In this document: positions 47,009 to 60,000 of the stretch, in pieces | How the letters are laid out: the number at the start of each line of letters is the position of its first letter | How positions within the stretch are numbered: the first letter of the stretch is position 1 | From: Owenia fusiformis | Lineage: Eukaryota > Annelida > Polychaeta > Sabellida > Oweniidae | Direction of reading: 5' to 3' | Length of the DNA stretch: 60,000 nucleotides | NCBI GenBank assembly: GCA_903813345.2 | Contig: CAIIXF020000009.1 | Span: forward strand, 8,242,030-8,302,029 | Program-made: the position numbers and the translations under genes | The notes under the pieces: generated by a model | Database searches by the model: none | Told to the model about the DNA's origin: nothing | What the model saw: the letters and a program-made list of their open reading frames with translations, nothing else

Positions 47009-50000
47009 AATGTAATAAGAACTTGTGGCTACTGAGCTATAAATTGTACTCTATGTTTTCATCCTTCGTTTGCAACGGATACGTAGGAAGATTTTTTTTA
47101 TATCAACTATAACTACCATGCCAGCAAAGAAACCATTAAGACGGTAAGTATTTTAATAATTTAAGAATATTGCAGTCATATATCGTGTTTATGAAATAAC
47201 ATGATCCAGAAACATTTCCAATGTGTAAGTCAATCAACCATGGGGTTATTAAATCTTTAAATATTATACCATATCACCGTGCGTAGTCTGGCAATGGCCT
47301 TCTTGTAATTGGTCGAAATCGACATATTGCTGATCATAATTGAAACAAAATTGATAGTTAAACGAGACTTACCTTGGTAAGTTTGACTGTAGTTCTACAG
47401 AACTGTATGCAGGAACAAAGAGATTATATGAGAGAGCGGTCAGCTGCTGGTTAATCACTATTTAGAGCATTGAGTGATCACATTGTCAAAAATCATCAAT
47501 TATAAAAACAAAACAAAGTAATGTCTTCCCAATGAAATTGTTAAAGCTGTACTTGGACGATCTTGTGTCAAGTTACTCAGACCTCACAAAAAGACAATGC
47601 CCACAGCTGTGAAAAAGCATTACCCTTTTCCTTTAGGTTTATTGTATTTGATACACTGTATCTAACTCAATTTGAGTAAAGTTTCTGACATTCTAATTAA
47701 TTATTGAGATATATTCTTAATCAAGCTCTTGTGCCTCCGTCTTACACACCACCACCAGGGGCTGCAAAATAATGACAATGCACCATAACTAGTACTCCGA
47801 TCAGTGGAGGTTCGATAAAAAGGAACAACGTTCATGCCGTTTCCTTGGAATGCAACGCGCTCGCAATTTCATTGCATCAAGTGTTTGTGTGTTCTTGGCC
47901 TTCCCTAAATAAAAGTGGATACCGTTCCCAGAATTCACGGATGAACGTACCTATCTGCATGTAAAGATGACCTGAAGAGGTCCATCTTACACCATCTATG
48001 AATCCTGGATGTGTTTTCCTCTTTCCAATCCCAGTGTCATACTTTGTCTCCGGTTCAGTACACATACAGACATACAAAGCATAGGGTATGCAATTACCTA
48101 TGCAATTAGGCTAATCATTATTTTTAATGCTACTTATCATGGCAATACCCCAATGAATCATACTTTGTAAAATAAAAGAAAAAATGCTTTTTGCCCTCCC
48201 CCTTAAGGAGCCCACTGCATCTTGTTTTCTAAAGAATTACATATTGTGATAAATTATGTATTTTTGCTATAAACATATTGTTGGCCGGATGAAATGGTGA
48301 TTAATCGACTAATCTCGTGCATTTGCAACGTTTATTTTAGACTTCCTCTTGGACTTAACCTACTTTCTTTGCAATGAGAATTAGTCTTACTTCCTTGGGA
48401 AAGGTTAGCCCGGGAATGCTTAATAAAGTATTTAAAAACAAGATTTCTTGTTGTTTATCCTTCATTCGCACATCTTTTTTGTTTAAATATATTTTCATAT
48501 TTTGTCTCAGCACATCAGTTGATATGTTAAAAGAAATAGTTATCTTACTTCCGGGCGTCAGATCGGTTTTGTGATTAAAGCCTTGGTATTCAATTATATC
48601 TGAAACGTTATCATTTCATGGGAAACAGGTAGGAGATGTCCAGTATAATCTATTTTATCCAGGTAAAAAGTATCATGTGTCGAGAAGAATAATTCATCGA
48701 TATTGCTTTTCAAATACCCTGAGTGGCAGACCCTACTACGATAGTAAATGAAGCTCTCTTTTGCGTTCCAAACAAGCACATAACAAAGACCGCGTATTAC
48801 AACGCTATGACCTTTATATTAATGTGAAGCCTATATGTACAGTACGTGTACTTTGTATTAAAGTTAGTTAACGTTAAATTGTATCTATAGGGACAAATAT
48901 GAATTTGTTACTTGGAAAAGACGGACTTATTTTTAGCTCATTGCCATCTTTGAAGTATTAGATATTTGAAGTCATGAGATGTGAACATTGACTAAAAAAG
49001 TAAAGAAAACATCAATCGCGATCGAGATTATATCAAACATTCGGGCAACAGTACCAATTTAAAATGTCGGAATATATGCGTCCCGTGGTATGTTGGTTGA
49101 ATATCAGTTGTTTTTTATAATCGTTGTCAATGAAATTACTGTTGAAGTGTCAGATTGCTGACATTATAGCCAATGAATTTACATTTACATGTCATTTTAA
49201 ACTAAGAAGTAAGGATAGAAAAATAGCTTATGGGTTTTTCGTCGATAAAGAATTAAGCTAAAATCTGCTCTCAACATGAACACTTCGGTCACATCTTTAA
49301 GTTATCATAGACGTCCACATTAAAACGTCCACGAGGCGTTCAGATTAGACAGATTCTATTGTAAATCGTAAAATCACGAGGGATAGTTACGTCCCCTCTA
49401 CCCTTTGAATTCGTTCAACTTCACCTCTTAAAAGAGAGCTTCGTCTTCACTCTCTCAGTCCCCTCGGACGGACAACGCACAATATGGCCATCCAAAATCA
49501 ACAAATCTTTAAAAGAGCTAAGATATAGTTTTAAATAGTGAAATTATTACAGATTTAAAAGCTTTATATGTACAAAATAAAAATGAGATTTTTTGAAAAT
49601 ATAACGATTAATTAAGACAACTCTGAGAACACTTTTCGCACTTTTTGCAAATGGTGGAATTATTTCGATGCAAAATAATATCTAAACACTAATTGCAACA
49701 AATTGAAGAAGTAAACAAATATGTAACAGTCAAACACAAGCATGTAACAACGTATTTAACATGTCAGCTTCAATGGTATTCCTCAAATTCATATGAATCT
49801 AACGCATCGGTGATTATATCGTAATTGCTTCACTTTGGAGACATTAGTGACATCATTGAAACATTCTAGCCAGAAGATATCATTGAAGCATTAGGAAATT
49901 AAGCCAATTCATTTTTTGATTGTTATGTTCGTCCTTCCCCATTCGTTTCCTAGGTAACTATTTACACTCCCCTTCAACAGTTTGGCAATCGAGAGGATCG

Positions 50001-50700
50001 TCCCTTTTTAACCAAACGTTAACGACTGATTACTTGTTGCGTTATTATAATACAGCTCATTACATCTGTCATCATTTAATCTATTGCGAAGTTAGCCATT
50101 CAATTTTAAATAAAAACGGACTTTAAATAATACTATACCGAATCGGAATTTCTAAGATACGACGTCAGATACTGTACATCACGGCATTTTACTGCAGTTT
50201 TACATGCGTACTTACTTTTAAAACCGCGATATCTCGACAGCAAAATCATATTTTTCTACAATTTTTCGTCATCAGTTGAACACATATTTCCATGAAATGT
50301 TTTGCCTATCGAAATTCCAAATAATTGATTTGGGACTTTTTAAGATGGTATTCCAGTAAATAAAAAAGACGAGTGCGCATCATTCCCACGCATCTCACTT
50401 TTGGTTTCGGTTTCGATGCCGTAATTTGGTTATTTAGATGTATATTACTCAAATAAATAAAATCTTTACCCAGCATGAGTGGATATATCTTTGTTAATGT
50501 TTATTTGTGGTGATAGAATAAATTATACGGAAAAATAGGACACTTGATTGTCGTAATTTTGAAACGTCTGTGAAACTTTTCACCAATTATCGCCCACCTA
50601 GAAACAAAATGCTTCACTTTGTGGCGGGACGATTTCGGTCTCAATCGGGCAAACAGAGGAGAGTCGTAGCATTAAACATCATAGCAACTATTCATAAAGG
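47009..50700. other. gene-free stretch with one solo transposon end
   Basis: TACACTCCCCTTCAACAGTT followed by TGGCAA at about 49963-49988 matches the ends of the element at 46130-47008; no partner end was found. A minus-strand frame at 47877-48077 (MCTEPETKYDTGIGKRKTHP...) has a gene-like composition and a possible donor, ATAG|GTACGT, but no family I recognise. Nothing else stands out. Confidence 0.35.
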
Positions 50701-51080
50701 TAAGAACTACCAAATTAATATCATTTTCTGCTTGCAATCTATCAAAATTGCTATCTTTGAAGCTAGAAAAATTACTTCCTGGTTCTCTATTATCGACTTG
50801 TCATTTTCGCATATCATTTTGAAACGTGTAAATTCTAATAAATTACGTTGAACTTTTGTATTTTGTGCGATCATTCGGTATCTTAATAATAAATGGTAGT
50901 GTTACTGTTATGTATTAATGCAATATATTATGTGATCGTAAGCATATGAGCACTAAAATCCATCTCAAAATTACAAGTGAATTTATTTGGGTGATCATTC
51001 GTCATGACGTTCCAATTTGCAATTAAAAGTTGCCAGTATTTTGCTGACAGTGATAGAATTTGAATAGAATACAATATAAA

Positions 51081-52129
51081 CAGTGGCGGATCCAGGGGGG
51101 ACATGCCCTCCACCCTAAGTTGGACCCAGAAAAAAAATTGGGCCAAAAAAATTTGGGTTTGTGTAAAAAACCGGAGGACAGGGTAACCGGGTGACCGGTA
51201 GCAGGGTTACGAATTTTATTTATGTACGTTATTTTAGACTTCACATTTTGAGGTTATTTCACGTCGTAAAAAACGTTTTGACGATGTTAACTTTTAACGT
51301 TAAAATAAAGTCCGTAATGAACCGATTTAGTGAGAATATAACATATTTGTAACGTTTTCTTAACTTACAAATATCTTAAAGCCATTTCCACAAAATGTTG
51401 AAATTAAACGTTTATGTTACCTCGACAATTAACCAATGTGGTAAAAATGAAACATCCCTGTTATGTTTTGTACACTAACAAACTTTACGAACATGTTAGT
51501 ACAACATACTTTTTATTCCATCCATCGATGTCTTGCTGAATATTTAAATAACGTCAGATCAATGCGGTACATGAACGCCATTATGGATGTCACTCACGTT
51601 TTGAGGTTATTTCACATCGAAAAAAACATTTTGACAACGCAACTAATGAGCAACGTGACATGGACGTCACTGTCTGCTGTGTCGATTATTTCAAAAAGTA
51701 CTCTGTCGCCTATAGGGTAAAAAATATCGAACAGTAGTGCACTCGGTAGGCTAAGTCTGTCAAGTCAATTTGCTACTATATATATCGGGGAAAATGTGAA
51801 ACTTTGAAAGTTGGTAACCCTGCTAGGAACGTTAGGTATCGGGTCACCAAGCTACCCGGTTACCCGTTTTTTTACACAAACCCAAAATTTCCAGGCCAAA
51901 AAAGCCTTAAGGCCCCAAAAAGTTGGCATTTTTGGTCATTATTGGGCCTTCTAAGGCCTTATTTTTTCAACTTGAGGCAAAATTTAGAAGAAAATGGGCC
52001 TCAAAATTTAAAAAGTTAGGCCCACTTTTCAGTTTTAAGGGCCCAAATTTTTTTTCGCGCAAGAGAGGAAGTTTTTCTCTCTGACCTGAAATTAGCCCTC
52101 CCCGTTGTTTGTTCCTGGATCCGCCCCTG
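51081..52129. mobile_element. hAT-like TIR element (1049 bp)
   Basis: Ends are CAGTGGCGGATCCAGG and CCTGGATCCGCCCCTG, a common hAT-type terminus. ATAAA lies on both sides (51076-51080 and 52130-52134), a possible 5-base duplication. A second inverted pair lies inside: GGGTAACCGGGTGACCGG near 51181 and CCCGGTTACCCG near 51858. A 50-base direct repeat (TTTTGAGGTTATTTCAC) occurs at about 51246 and 51599. No transposase frame is present, so it is non-autonomous. Confidence 0.75.
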
Positions 52130-52134
52130 ATAAA

Positions 52135-53540
52135 CCTAACATTTAAAAAATAGATCTAGGCCTATGGTTTGCAACTGATTTAAAAATTGAAAGGAAACTC
52201 CCTGGTTTGCCCATGTAACCCCCTAGGAAGTCCCTTTGTTGAAGTATGTCTATACCCTGGAACGACTGTCAGGCTATTTCAAACTCAAGAGGTCTCCTAC
52301 GCGGGCAGAGTCAAAAAATCTGATATGAAATGGTGACTTTTATTTGGAAAAAAAAGTTTGGTTTATATTGAACTTATCAACCACAATATCCAGGCATTAT
52401 ATTTTGATCTATAATTTCAGGATCAGTGGGCCATCGACAGGAGAATGAGTTGACCATGAACATACTGTACCTATGCAATGACAGAATCACTACAGTACAG
52501 CCTAGCCTACTACACTCAACTTCATGATGTTTAGAGGGAAGAAACAGTTTCTGATTCTGATGAAAATCATAAATACTTCATGTAGTAATATATGACAGTT
52601 TGCTCGAACCATTACACGAGCGCCAATATCAGAATAGCAATGGAACTAGGAATAAACAACAATGGTAAGGCATTGTAGGGAAATAACACATAAATCAGTC
52701 GACACAGTCAATCCCATAGGCAAGTTCATTTGATGTACATAGCATCATTATCAATGAGAGCATTATACTACAACATTTTGTCACAATGGATGTCTAACCT
52801 GCTAACCATTAATAAATCATGAACTTGAAACTTGAATTTACAGTTTGTGTAGTCTCAAAAATCAAATTATGATATTTAGAAAATTCCTACTTTCAAAATT
52901 TCGAAAATTAAAAAGGGTCATCTTATGTGGGATTTCACAATAATTTCATGATTTTTTCAAAGCATGGCTACATTATACTCCACTCAAAGTGAAGGAATTT
53001 TTCAGTAGATCCCTATTAAGTATTGTTTTTTCTGATTCGTGTCCCTGAAAATTGAAAATGGCTGCCTAGAGCAGGAATTCAAAATTGATATAATTTAGAG
53101 ATCTCTCCACATTATACAACATATATTATCTCAAATATAATTGTATTGCCTTGCATTTGTGCCTTTGAAACCTAAGATCACCACCCAAATGCAATGGTGG
53201 AAATTCTGATACATCTCTAATGTATGTCTTTTACATCTGCCAATTTAATCAAAGATATATAGTAAATGGTTAATATAACATTGTGATAATATACATGTAT
53301 AGATTCATGAATATAGTGTGTTGGGATCTGATCTCACTGGATTTGCCAATTTCTAGTTTGAGAATAAACTTTGTAAAATGGCTAAAGCTACATACATGTA
53401 CAGTATATCATTGTTATCATCTGCTTCTGTTTGATTTCTTTGTTCTACTTTACATTTTAAAATACCATAAAAGCACTTACAATATAAATAAAATCTTTGT
53501 TTTTACTATTTTCAGGTTACAATTGGTAATGTCACAGTGA
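52135..53540. other. gene-free stretch
   Basis: No gene or element was recognised. A pyrimidine-rich acceptor-like TTTTACTATTTTCAG ends at about 53515 but no coding exon follows. Confidence 0.3.
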
Positions 53541-53544
53541 ATAC

Positions 53545-53955
53545 AACAACTTTTGTATTTGAACCTTTCAAGGAGAGCTAAAAAGGCACAGAGTGAATGT
53601 AATGGCAACTTCCACATGACTTCAACAACCTTGGTATTTGTACCTTGTTAGGAGAGCTAAAAAGGCACACAGTGAATGAAATGGCAACTTCAACAACCTT
53701 GGTATTTGTACCTTATAAGGAGAGCTAACAAGGCACACAGTGAACAAATTGGTATCTTATACATGTTATACAATCTTTGTATTTGGACCTTATGAGGAGA
53801 GCTAACAAGGCACACAGTGAACAAACATAGTCATACAGTAGCATCTTATACTAATAGTATCACATTGGTATTTGCCCTGTACAAGGAGAGCTAACAGGGC
53901 AAACAGTGAACATAATGTCATATTGTACAACCTTGATATTTGCACCTTACAAGGA
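53545..53955. repeat. tandem repeat with AAGGAGAGCTAACAAGGCA core, five to six copies
   Basis: Units of about 75-100 bases share TTGGTATTTGTACCTTATAA, then GGAGAGCTAACAAGGCACAC and AGTGAA. ACCTT and AAGG within a unit can pair. Spacing varies because the stretch after AGTGAA differs in length. No coding role. Confidence 0.8.
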
Positions 53956-54638
53956 CTATCACCTGTGTATAGTATCACAAAACTCATACCTACTGTGCTC
54001 ATGGTAATTTTTGTGCGCTACTATATTTTGATAAAGTTCAAAAGTAGATAAATAAAAAATACTAGTACATTATCTTCTAACATGTTTAAAGAACTTGTTT
54101 ATTATTTCAAAGTAAAAAAAAAACTATAGAGACATAATAGATATTCTCCATTTTTATGCCATTCCTTTTTAATGTCTTAGTTGGAGTTCAATGGCTCAGC
54201 TTGATTCATTCTTCTTATTGTTAAATTTTTAGAGAATTCTAGTACCTATGTTTGTTTGTGACCATCATTGATCACTGACCAGGATCTGTGTGTCCCTTTG
54301 AATGTGTGTGGCTATTTACAAGTTATAAAGTGTATCCCAATATGAATTCTGGTTTTAAATATGTTTTGATTTCATACTGAGTCTATAGAATCTCCAACTT
54401 TTAATCAGAGGTTTCTCAAATTTAGTGTGATTTTATAATCTTCAACAAAAAGAAGGTTCTTCCAAACGTGTATCCCAATGAGGGATCCCAAAACCCCAAT
54501 GAGGATCTAAAGAGACCATATACGTCTATACTAACGAGGACCTATTGAGACCCTGGTGATCCTTTTTAGAAATCAGTGAGCTATTAATGCACTAATATTT
54601 ATTATTAGTAGTAGGGTATCACTAGGGCCCCATCAGGA

Positions 54639-55140
54639 CCTCACACCTAGGGTCTTATCTGGGTTTTGGTATATTTTAAACTAATTTTTTTCATTTTCAA
54701 GATATCCTGATTAGCAGCCAAAATAGTGACATGATGTACAATGGCTTCTAGTAATTTTGACTATATTGACCTGTTGCTATGCGGTTGCTATGCAGAAAAT
54801 AGAGCCTTACCCCTAGGACCTTACTCCTAGGGTTTTATCTGGGTTTCAGCATATTTTAATCTTACTTGGGTCTTTAAGATTTTTTCACTTTCAAAATATC
54901 CTGATATGCAGCCAAAATAGTGACATGATGTATAAGGGCTTCTAGTTTGAAAATTTTGACCCGTTGCTATGCAGTTGCTATGCAAAATATGGCTATATGA
55001 AAGAGAAGATAACACATTATACTTTGGGTTTTAATAAGTATAATGTTGCTAAAGCAATGTATATCTTGCCAATTGTCGATGCTGAGAGCCATTTTGAAGT
55101 ATTTTGCCCGTTGCTAGGTGGTTGCTATGCAAAATATTTA
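54639..55140. repeat. 180-bp tandem duplication plus a partial third copy
   Basis: Copies at about 54639-54800 and 54818-54990 share CCTAGGGTCTTATCTGGGTT, AGCCAAAATAGTGACATGAT and GTTGCTATGCGGTTGCTATG. A third piece (CCCGTTGCTAGGTGGTTGCT) is at 55108-55135. Confidence 0.78.
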
Positions 55141-57295
55141 ACGCCTTAATTTTAATCTAACTCAATTATAACACGATGCGTGATTTAAAAATAGAGGTAA
55201 TATATATGTATATGTTCAGATGTTTAATATGGTGTATCAATTCTAAATAAGTATTTTGTTATGAATAGGAATACTCAAGATGGATGAACTGCTGCTATAA
55301 CATCATAAATACACAAAAATGCAGAAATAATGAAAAATTGACCAACATATTATGATGTCATAATATGAAAAAAAACTCACGGTGACCTATATTTTTTATT
55401 AGCTTATATGAAAGAAGGCATTCATATTGACAAAATGTCAAAATATAAATATAGGTTTATCAGTAAAATTTTCAGCACTAGTAGTTCAAAGTTGAGTCAG
55501 CAAATATTAAAAAATCCCATTGAAATAACATGTAAATGGTGAAAACCCAATCCATCAAATCAGGAAAAATCATGTAAAACCACATTTTTTCTCGGATGTG
55601 TATCTCGAAAATTTCCACGGTGACCCTATATTTTTTTGGTACCAAAATGTTAGGAATTGAATATACTTCAAAATAAGCACATAAAAAATATATGTTTATC
55701 AGCAAAGTTATTTACTGGAATACCACCTTAAATGAGAATCACGCAAGCCGTATTATGTGACTTTCTATGCTAAAACCGGGTGTGGACTGTAACATTTTGA
55801 AGAAAAATGATTTTAATTTTAAACGAAAAATGAAGATAACTTTTTCATTTCTTAACGAATCTTTCTCAAACTTTCACAATATTTAAATTCACCATTTTGG
55901 AAAAGACAAACAGATTCTGTGTGATGACGTCATAATATAACAATGCTAACTCAACGCTTATATTTATGCCAAGAAAGTGTGGACAGGCAGAATTTCGTAC
56001 CAACAAGATATATATTTTGATCAATTAAACAATCATTAAATCGTTTGGAAAGTGAATTATTCTTTTTTGATTCCTTAAAGGCATATCTTATTCTATATTT
56101 TTTATCAAAAAACTATATCATTTCGATTAAAATTCAGTCTGTAAGAAGTATAGATTGAAAGAAATATGAAGTGAAGCCATGTGAAAAATTCACAAAATTA
56201 CGTTTCATTTTTTGAGTTCAAATATTTCTAATTAAGAGATAAACATTCAAAACATTCCAATGTTTCACCATGTTCTTTTAAATATAACCCTTACGACATA
56301 GAATTAATTTCATTTAATTTGAACCAGTATATATTGAGATAGACATCATTTTATCACCGCAACCCCAAGTTAGACTGCGGACTATTCTGTAGAAGTGCTC
56401 TAGAAATGGATCTCGCTTTTCATGGAAGGTCACACATTCCAACATATTTCAAACAATTTGTATGATTATAATAGACACTTTCTGGGTAGTTGGACTTTAT
56501 GTAGGGGTGGCAGAAGGCCCTCAAGCCAATTTATACCCCTACCCCAACAAAACCTTGGGGGTACTTTAATACCACCCAATAAAAATAATACTAATGCATA
56601 TCAGATATTCATCGTTTTATAGTGGGTAGGGCATGCCATGGTTAGTCAGTGCCAGAAATTTCCAATATCTGACTTATATGGTTACCATGGAAACAGTATT
56701 TATATCTCACAATCTTCTCAATTTGACCCCGTCCCAGATGTGTCCTTAAGTTCTCAAAGTGAAATATTTGCAAATCTGTTTGGATTTTGTGGCTGCAACT
56801 TTGTCAAAAGTTGAATTAATATGCATGTATTCACACTAAAGCACTAAAAACTTGATATAATGATCTCATAAATTAATAATATTATGTAGTCACACACAAC
56901 TGCTTTTAGGGAAAAGTGGGCGTGGCACTTTTTGGTACTTGTGTAATTCTTGCAGCATTAAATGAAAAATACTTATTACACTAACAACAATTGACATTTA
57001 ATTAGCATCTACTAACATTGTGTAACATTGTAGTATGTTCATTATCATTATTAGATACTTTAAATATTTTATATAAGTGTTATCATGACCCTTCCCTATC
57101 ATAGGTCATTAATGGTCAAATTAACTTTTAAGTCCTAGAGGTCCTTAGTCTTTTTAGCTTGTCAAAGTCGTATTCATTGACTTGAAGCTAGAATATAAAT
57201 AGTTTCATTGATCAAGAGCTATGAGTTAAAATTGATTAATACATTTGTCAGGGTTAGAGCCATTTTATGCAATTGAAAAGTAATGGACCGACACT
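55141..57295. other. gene-free stretch with a diverged duplication
   Basis: The block ACGGTGACCTATATTTTTTA to GGTTTATCAG (about 55379-55460) is repeated at about 55617-55705. No gene is seen; the frame at 56422-56622 lacks a domain. Confidence 0.4.
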
Positions 57296-57350
57296 GATCA
57301 GTACCAAGTGAAGGTAACGGCCGTAACCTTCGCATCTAAGATGGCGGACA
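57296..57350. repeat. dispersed repeat, second copy (first at about 13640)
   Basis: AAGGTAACGGCCGTAACCTT, a perfect 20-base palindrome, is followed by CGCATCTAAGATGGCGGACA. The copy at about 13655-13695 has two changes in the palindrome. Looser similarity continues for about 100 bases (ATGCTTTGA, CATTGGAACCA). Confidence 0.65.
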
Positions 57351-60000
57351 GTAATTGTCGATTTTGATATTTTCAATTTTCATTGAATTAAACTACTTTA
57401 GAGTTGATGTTATGCTTTGACATTTGCACCAAATCAGGCTTAAATGACATTGGAACCATAGAATATGTAGTAAACATGAATAAACGATATGTGAAATGTT
57501 ATGCCCTGCCTTAATACATAACTAAGATTTTCTCGGATAAATGGTGTCTTACAATTGACTAACTGATTCTATTATCAACATCAGGTAATGCATGATCTAT
57601 CCAATGGATTAACGAAAATACTTGATTCCAATATGGCAAAATAAATTATTCCATGTATGAATTGCATAGTGCATCATTTTGCAGATATTACATAATGCAT
57701 TCATTGACTCATAGTCAACAAGGTACGGGTAAAACTCCTTTTGAATTTCACAAAATAATGAAATATAAACAATTTACACATTTCTGAAATGCTGTACCTT
57801 TAGTGATTCCTTCGACCTGGAAAGTGGTTTGTTATGTTAAAACTTAAAATAATATCTAAACAGATCTGTTTAGTGTATAAAAACAATAAAAGTTAATATG
57901 TTTAATATCAAATATTATTAGACATATGAATATAACCTAAAATAAGAAATCTTGTTCTCGTATTCCATTTTAAAATTGGTTGAATGATTTTGGCACAGTA
58001 GAAATGATGGTCATGATTAAATATTATATGTAATATGCCCTGATGCTGTAACATCAATGGTCCTTTATAATCAGGTATGACTGAAATACTGGACAAGATC
58101 TTATAAGGTTACAGTTTCCATATAACGTATGTTCCATATTACTACCCCAAATCTCCATTGTGTAAGTTTATGAGTCATTATCCCTCATAGTTTATTATGG
58201 CAAATGCCTATCCTTGTCTAGAATATGTCATTTTATCAATTTTATAAACAAGTATACAATTACACGCCCCCCCCTCCCACACCAAAACTCCATTTTCTTT
58301 ATCAAATCTTTTTACCTCTATCTGTTATGATTCTCTGTCAGGCTTCCCCAATTTTCCATACTGTCAAGTAAACATCTAAATAGGATAGTTCTAGCTATTG
58401 CTGTTGTTTTGAAATGTTGACTTTTCTTGGGGAAATATTGTTTCAATTCTGACAGAAGTTTTTAGCCAATATCATTCAATTTATCAATATCCAAATGCAG
58501 GGTTTCAGAAAGTATGCATTTTGTTTGTGCCTGTACTTTCATCATGTGTACTTATTAAGACAGCTATATTTAAACGTTAATACATTAAAACATGATACAT
58601 ATAATCTTTTGACAATTTCTTCAGTAAAGTGGCCATTTTGAGAAATGATATATAGCTTGTACCTTTGTTTGATACTCAACAAGATGTTCGCCTGGATTTG
58701 CCTTTGTCTAATTCATATATATACCAAATACGAGAATCAGAATCTTATTCTACAAAACGGGTGTTCATGGAAGTAGCACTAATTATTGCATCATTGCTAT
58801 AAATCGTGTGATTTGATTGGCTAATTCAGAACCATGTGACTAAAAATACCAGCGTATTTCACAGCTCACTGAATTATTTCCATATTTAAAAGACGTATTG
58901 TCCAGCGTATTGCCCGCCTGGGGATTCTGACAACTGCACTTTCAATGATTTTTGCAACATGTATTACCATCCCCCTACGGGCTGCGGGCAATACATATTG
59001 CAAAAATCATTGAAAGATGAACAGGTATTGCCCTCCATAGAATGAAATATTTGCTTAACATTTCTTACTGTTTCGGGCTTAATATCAATTTTGTTATAAA
59101 CTGAACAAAGCGGCACCTTTAACATGCAGCTAATTCTCCCATCTAACCAAGAGAGCCTCTTTTAATATATCGAAATTTAAAAATTGCCTCTGATTCAATT
59201 TGTTCAATCAAATCTAAAATGGTAATACCTTTTTACTGCTTCGAACTTCCTTATATTTTATACCATTGGGGTAGGATGTTTGTCTCTTTCAATTAATGCT
59301 TTCACCAGAAACATGGATATCACTAATTTTGATTCATATTTAAAATGGTGTGCATGAATAGACCTGTGTATTTTATACCAAATAGAGACACTTCCCTGGA
59401 GAGTTCTAAATCTCTATATGTTAACAGCCTAGTTCCCACATCCCTTGTTGACTTTGCTTCCATATTTCCTGTGAAGCCCTGGAACAGTTCTCTTGTTCTT
59501 CACAATTTTCCATTTTAATGTAACTCAATGAATAAGGCCAATTCATATCACTGGCTTCCCTAGGTCATTTGAAATCCTTGCAATTTTTAAATCAGCAATA
59601 AAGAATAATGGGTTAAATTATCAAATAATGAAAAAGTTGCAAATTATGAGATTTGTTATATAGCTTCGAAATCTTGCTGAAGTGTAGTTTAACTATAGGT
59701 TAACAGGCTAAATTCTCATTGAGATAATTTTAAAGAATCTTAAACATTGACTTATTGTTTCAGTGGTCCTATTAAAGTTCATGTGTACACAATCTGAACA
59801 ACATCCAGTTTCAAACACTTCTGATTATCATCAAGTTTCAAACACAATCTGAACATCATCAAATTCAATGCAAATGCAGTTTTACTTTAATCCAACAGAA
59901 CGAATATGGTAAATCAATAGACTAAGTGACACATGTCAAGTCAATGGTAAATACTTGTATCAAGCCCAACTAGCACAAGTGCTGCCATCTACCGACTAGT
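57351..60000. other. gene-free stretch with one hairpin
   Basis: A hairpin at 58939-59016 pairs CTTTCAATGATTTTTGCAA with its complement, with inner GTATTACC / GGCAATAC and a short loop. The rest shows no gene or element. C-runs near 58266 are a short low-complexity patch. Confidence 0.5.

Noticed and set aside
47877-48077. Possible minus-strand exon
   Set aside because: Gene-like composition but no recognised family and only one weak splice signal; noted in the region entry only.
50570-50851. Possible first exon with donor AAAG|GTAAGA at about 50700
   Set aside because: The donor is good, but the encoded residues match nothing I know and no partner exon was found.

Overview
This is AT-rich, intron-poor-looking but repeat-dense nuclear DNA from an animal. 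The signs are spliced exon ends (a GT donor in the rhodanese gene, an AG acceptor before a large ORF), LINE retrotransposons with poly-A tails and target-site duplications, mariner-, hAT- and MITE-type DNA transposons, foldback repeats and several satellites. There are no bacterial operons. The style of the repeats and a frequent 'taggccta' word suggest a marine invertebrate, perhaps an echinoderm or other deuterostome, but this taxonomic guess is weak.

Layout. 0-1 kb: first coding exon of a sulfurtransferase (MPST/TST) gene, minus strand, continuing off the left edge. 2-4.2 kb: a dead LINE reverse-transcriptase fragment, an internally deleted mariner, and nested hairpins. 5.1-9.2 kb: a long ankyrin-repeat gene (about 34 repeats) whose frame holds two stops and one frameshift; the stretch after its last stop looks like a SOCS box, so it is probably a decayed ASB-like gene. 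9.4-16.3 kb: a cluster of terminal-inverted-repeat elements (a second mariner family, a foldback, an hAT-like MITE, a second 1097-bp mariner copy, a TA-flanked MITE). 18-26.5 kb: three target-primed retroposon insertions with clear duplications, including a 2.2-kb LINE with RT and zinc-knuckle domains, plus more MITEs.

27.8-34.6 kb is the most interesting part. Two exact 30-bp inverted repeats, each flanked by ATAT, bound a 6755-bp segment. It carries one intact 838-codon ORF with a DDE/RNase-H-like core (DUF7869-like, by recollection) and a frameshifted F-box gene. I propose that this is one autonomous or recently active DNA transposon, possibly with an F-box gene as passenger. Sub-terminal copies of an AGAACCTT motif near both ends resemble transposase binding sites.

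35-41 kb holds satellites: one with everted AGGTCA half-sites, a 58-bp tandem array, and a roughly 150-bp satellite split by a 714-bp foldback. 41-60 kb is mostly gene-free by inspection, with a tRNA-like relic, a 879-bp TIR element, an hAT-like element and several short tandem repeats. Only the sulfurtransferase exon is clearly a conserved host gene; most of the rest is mobile or decayed DNA.
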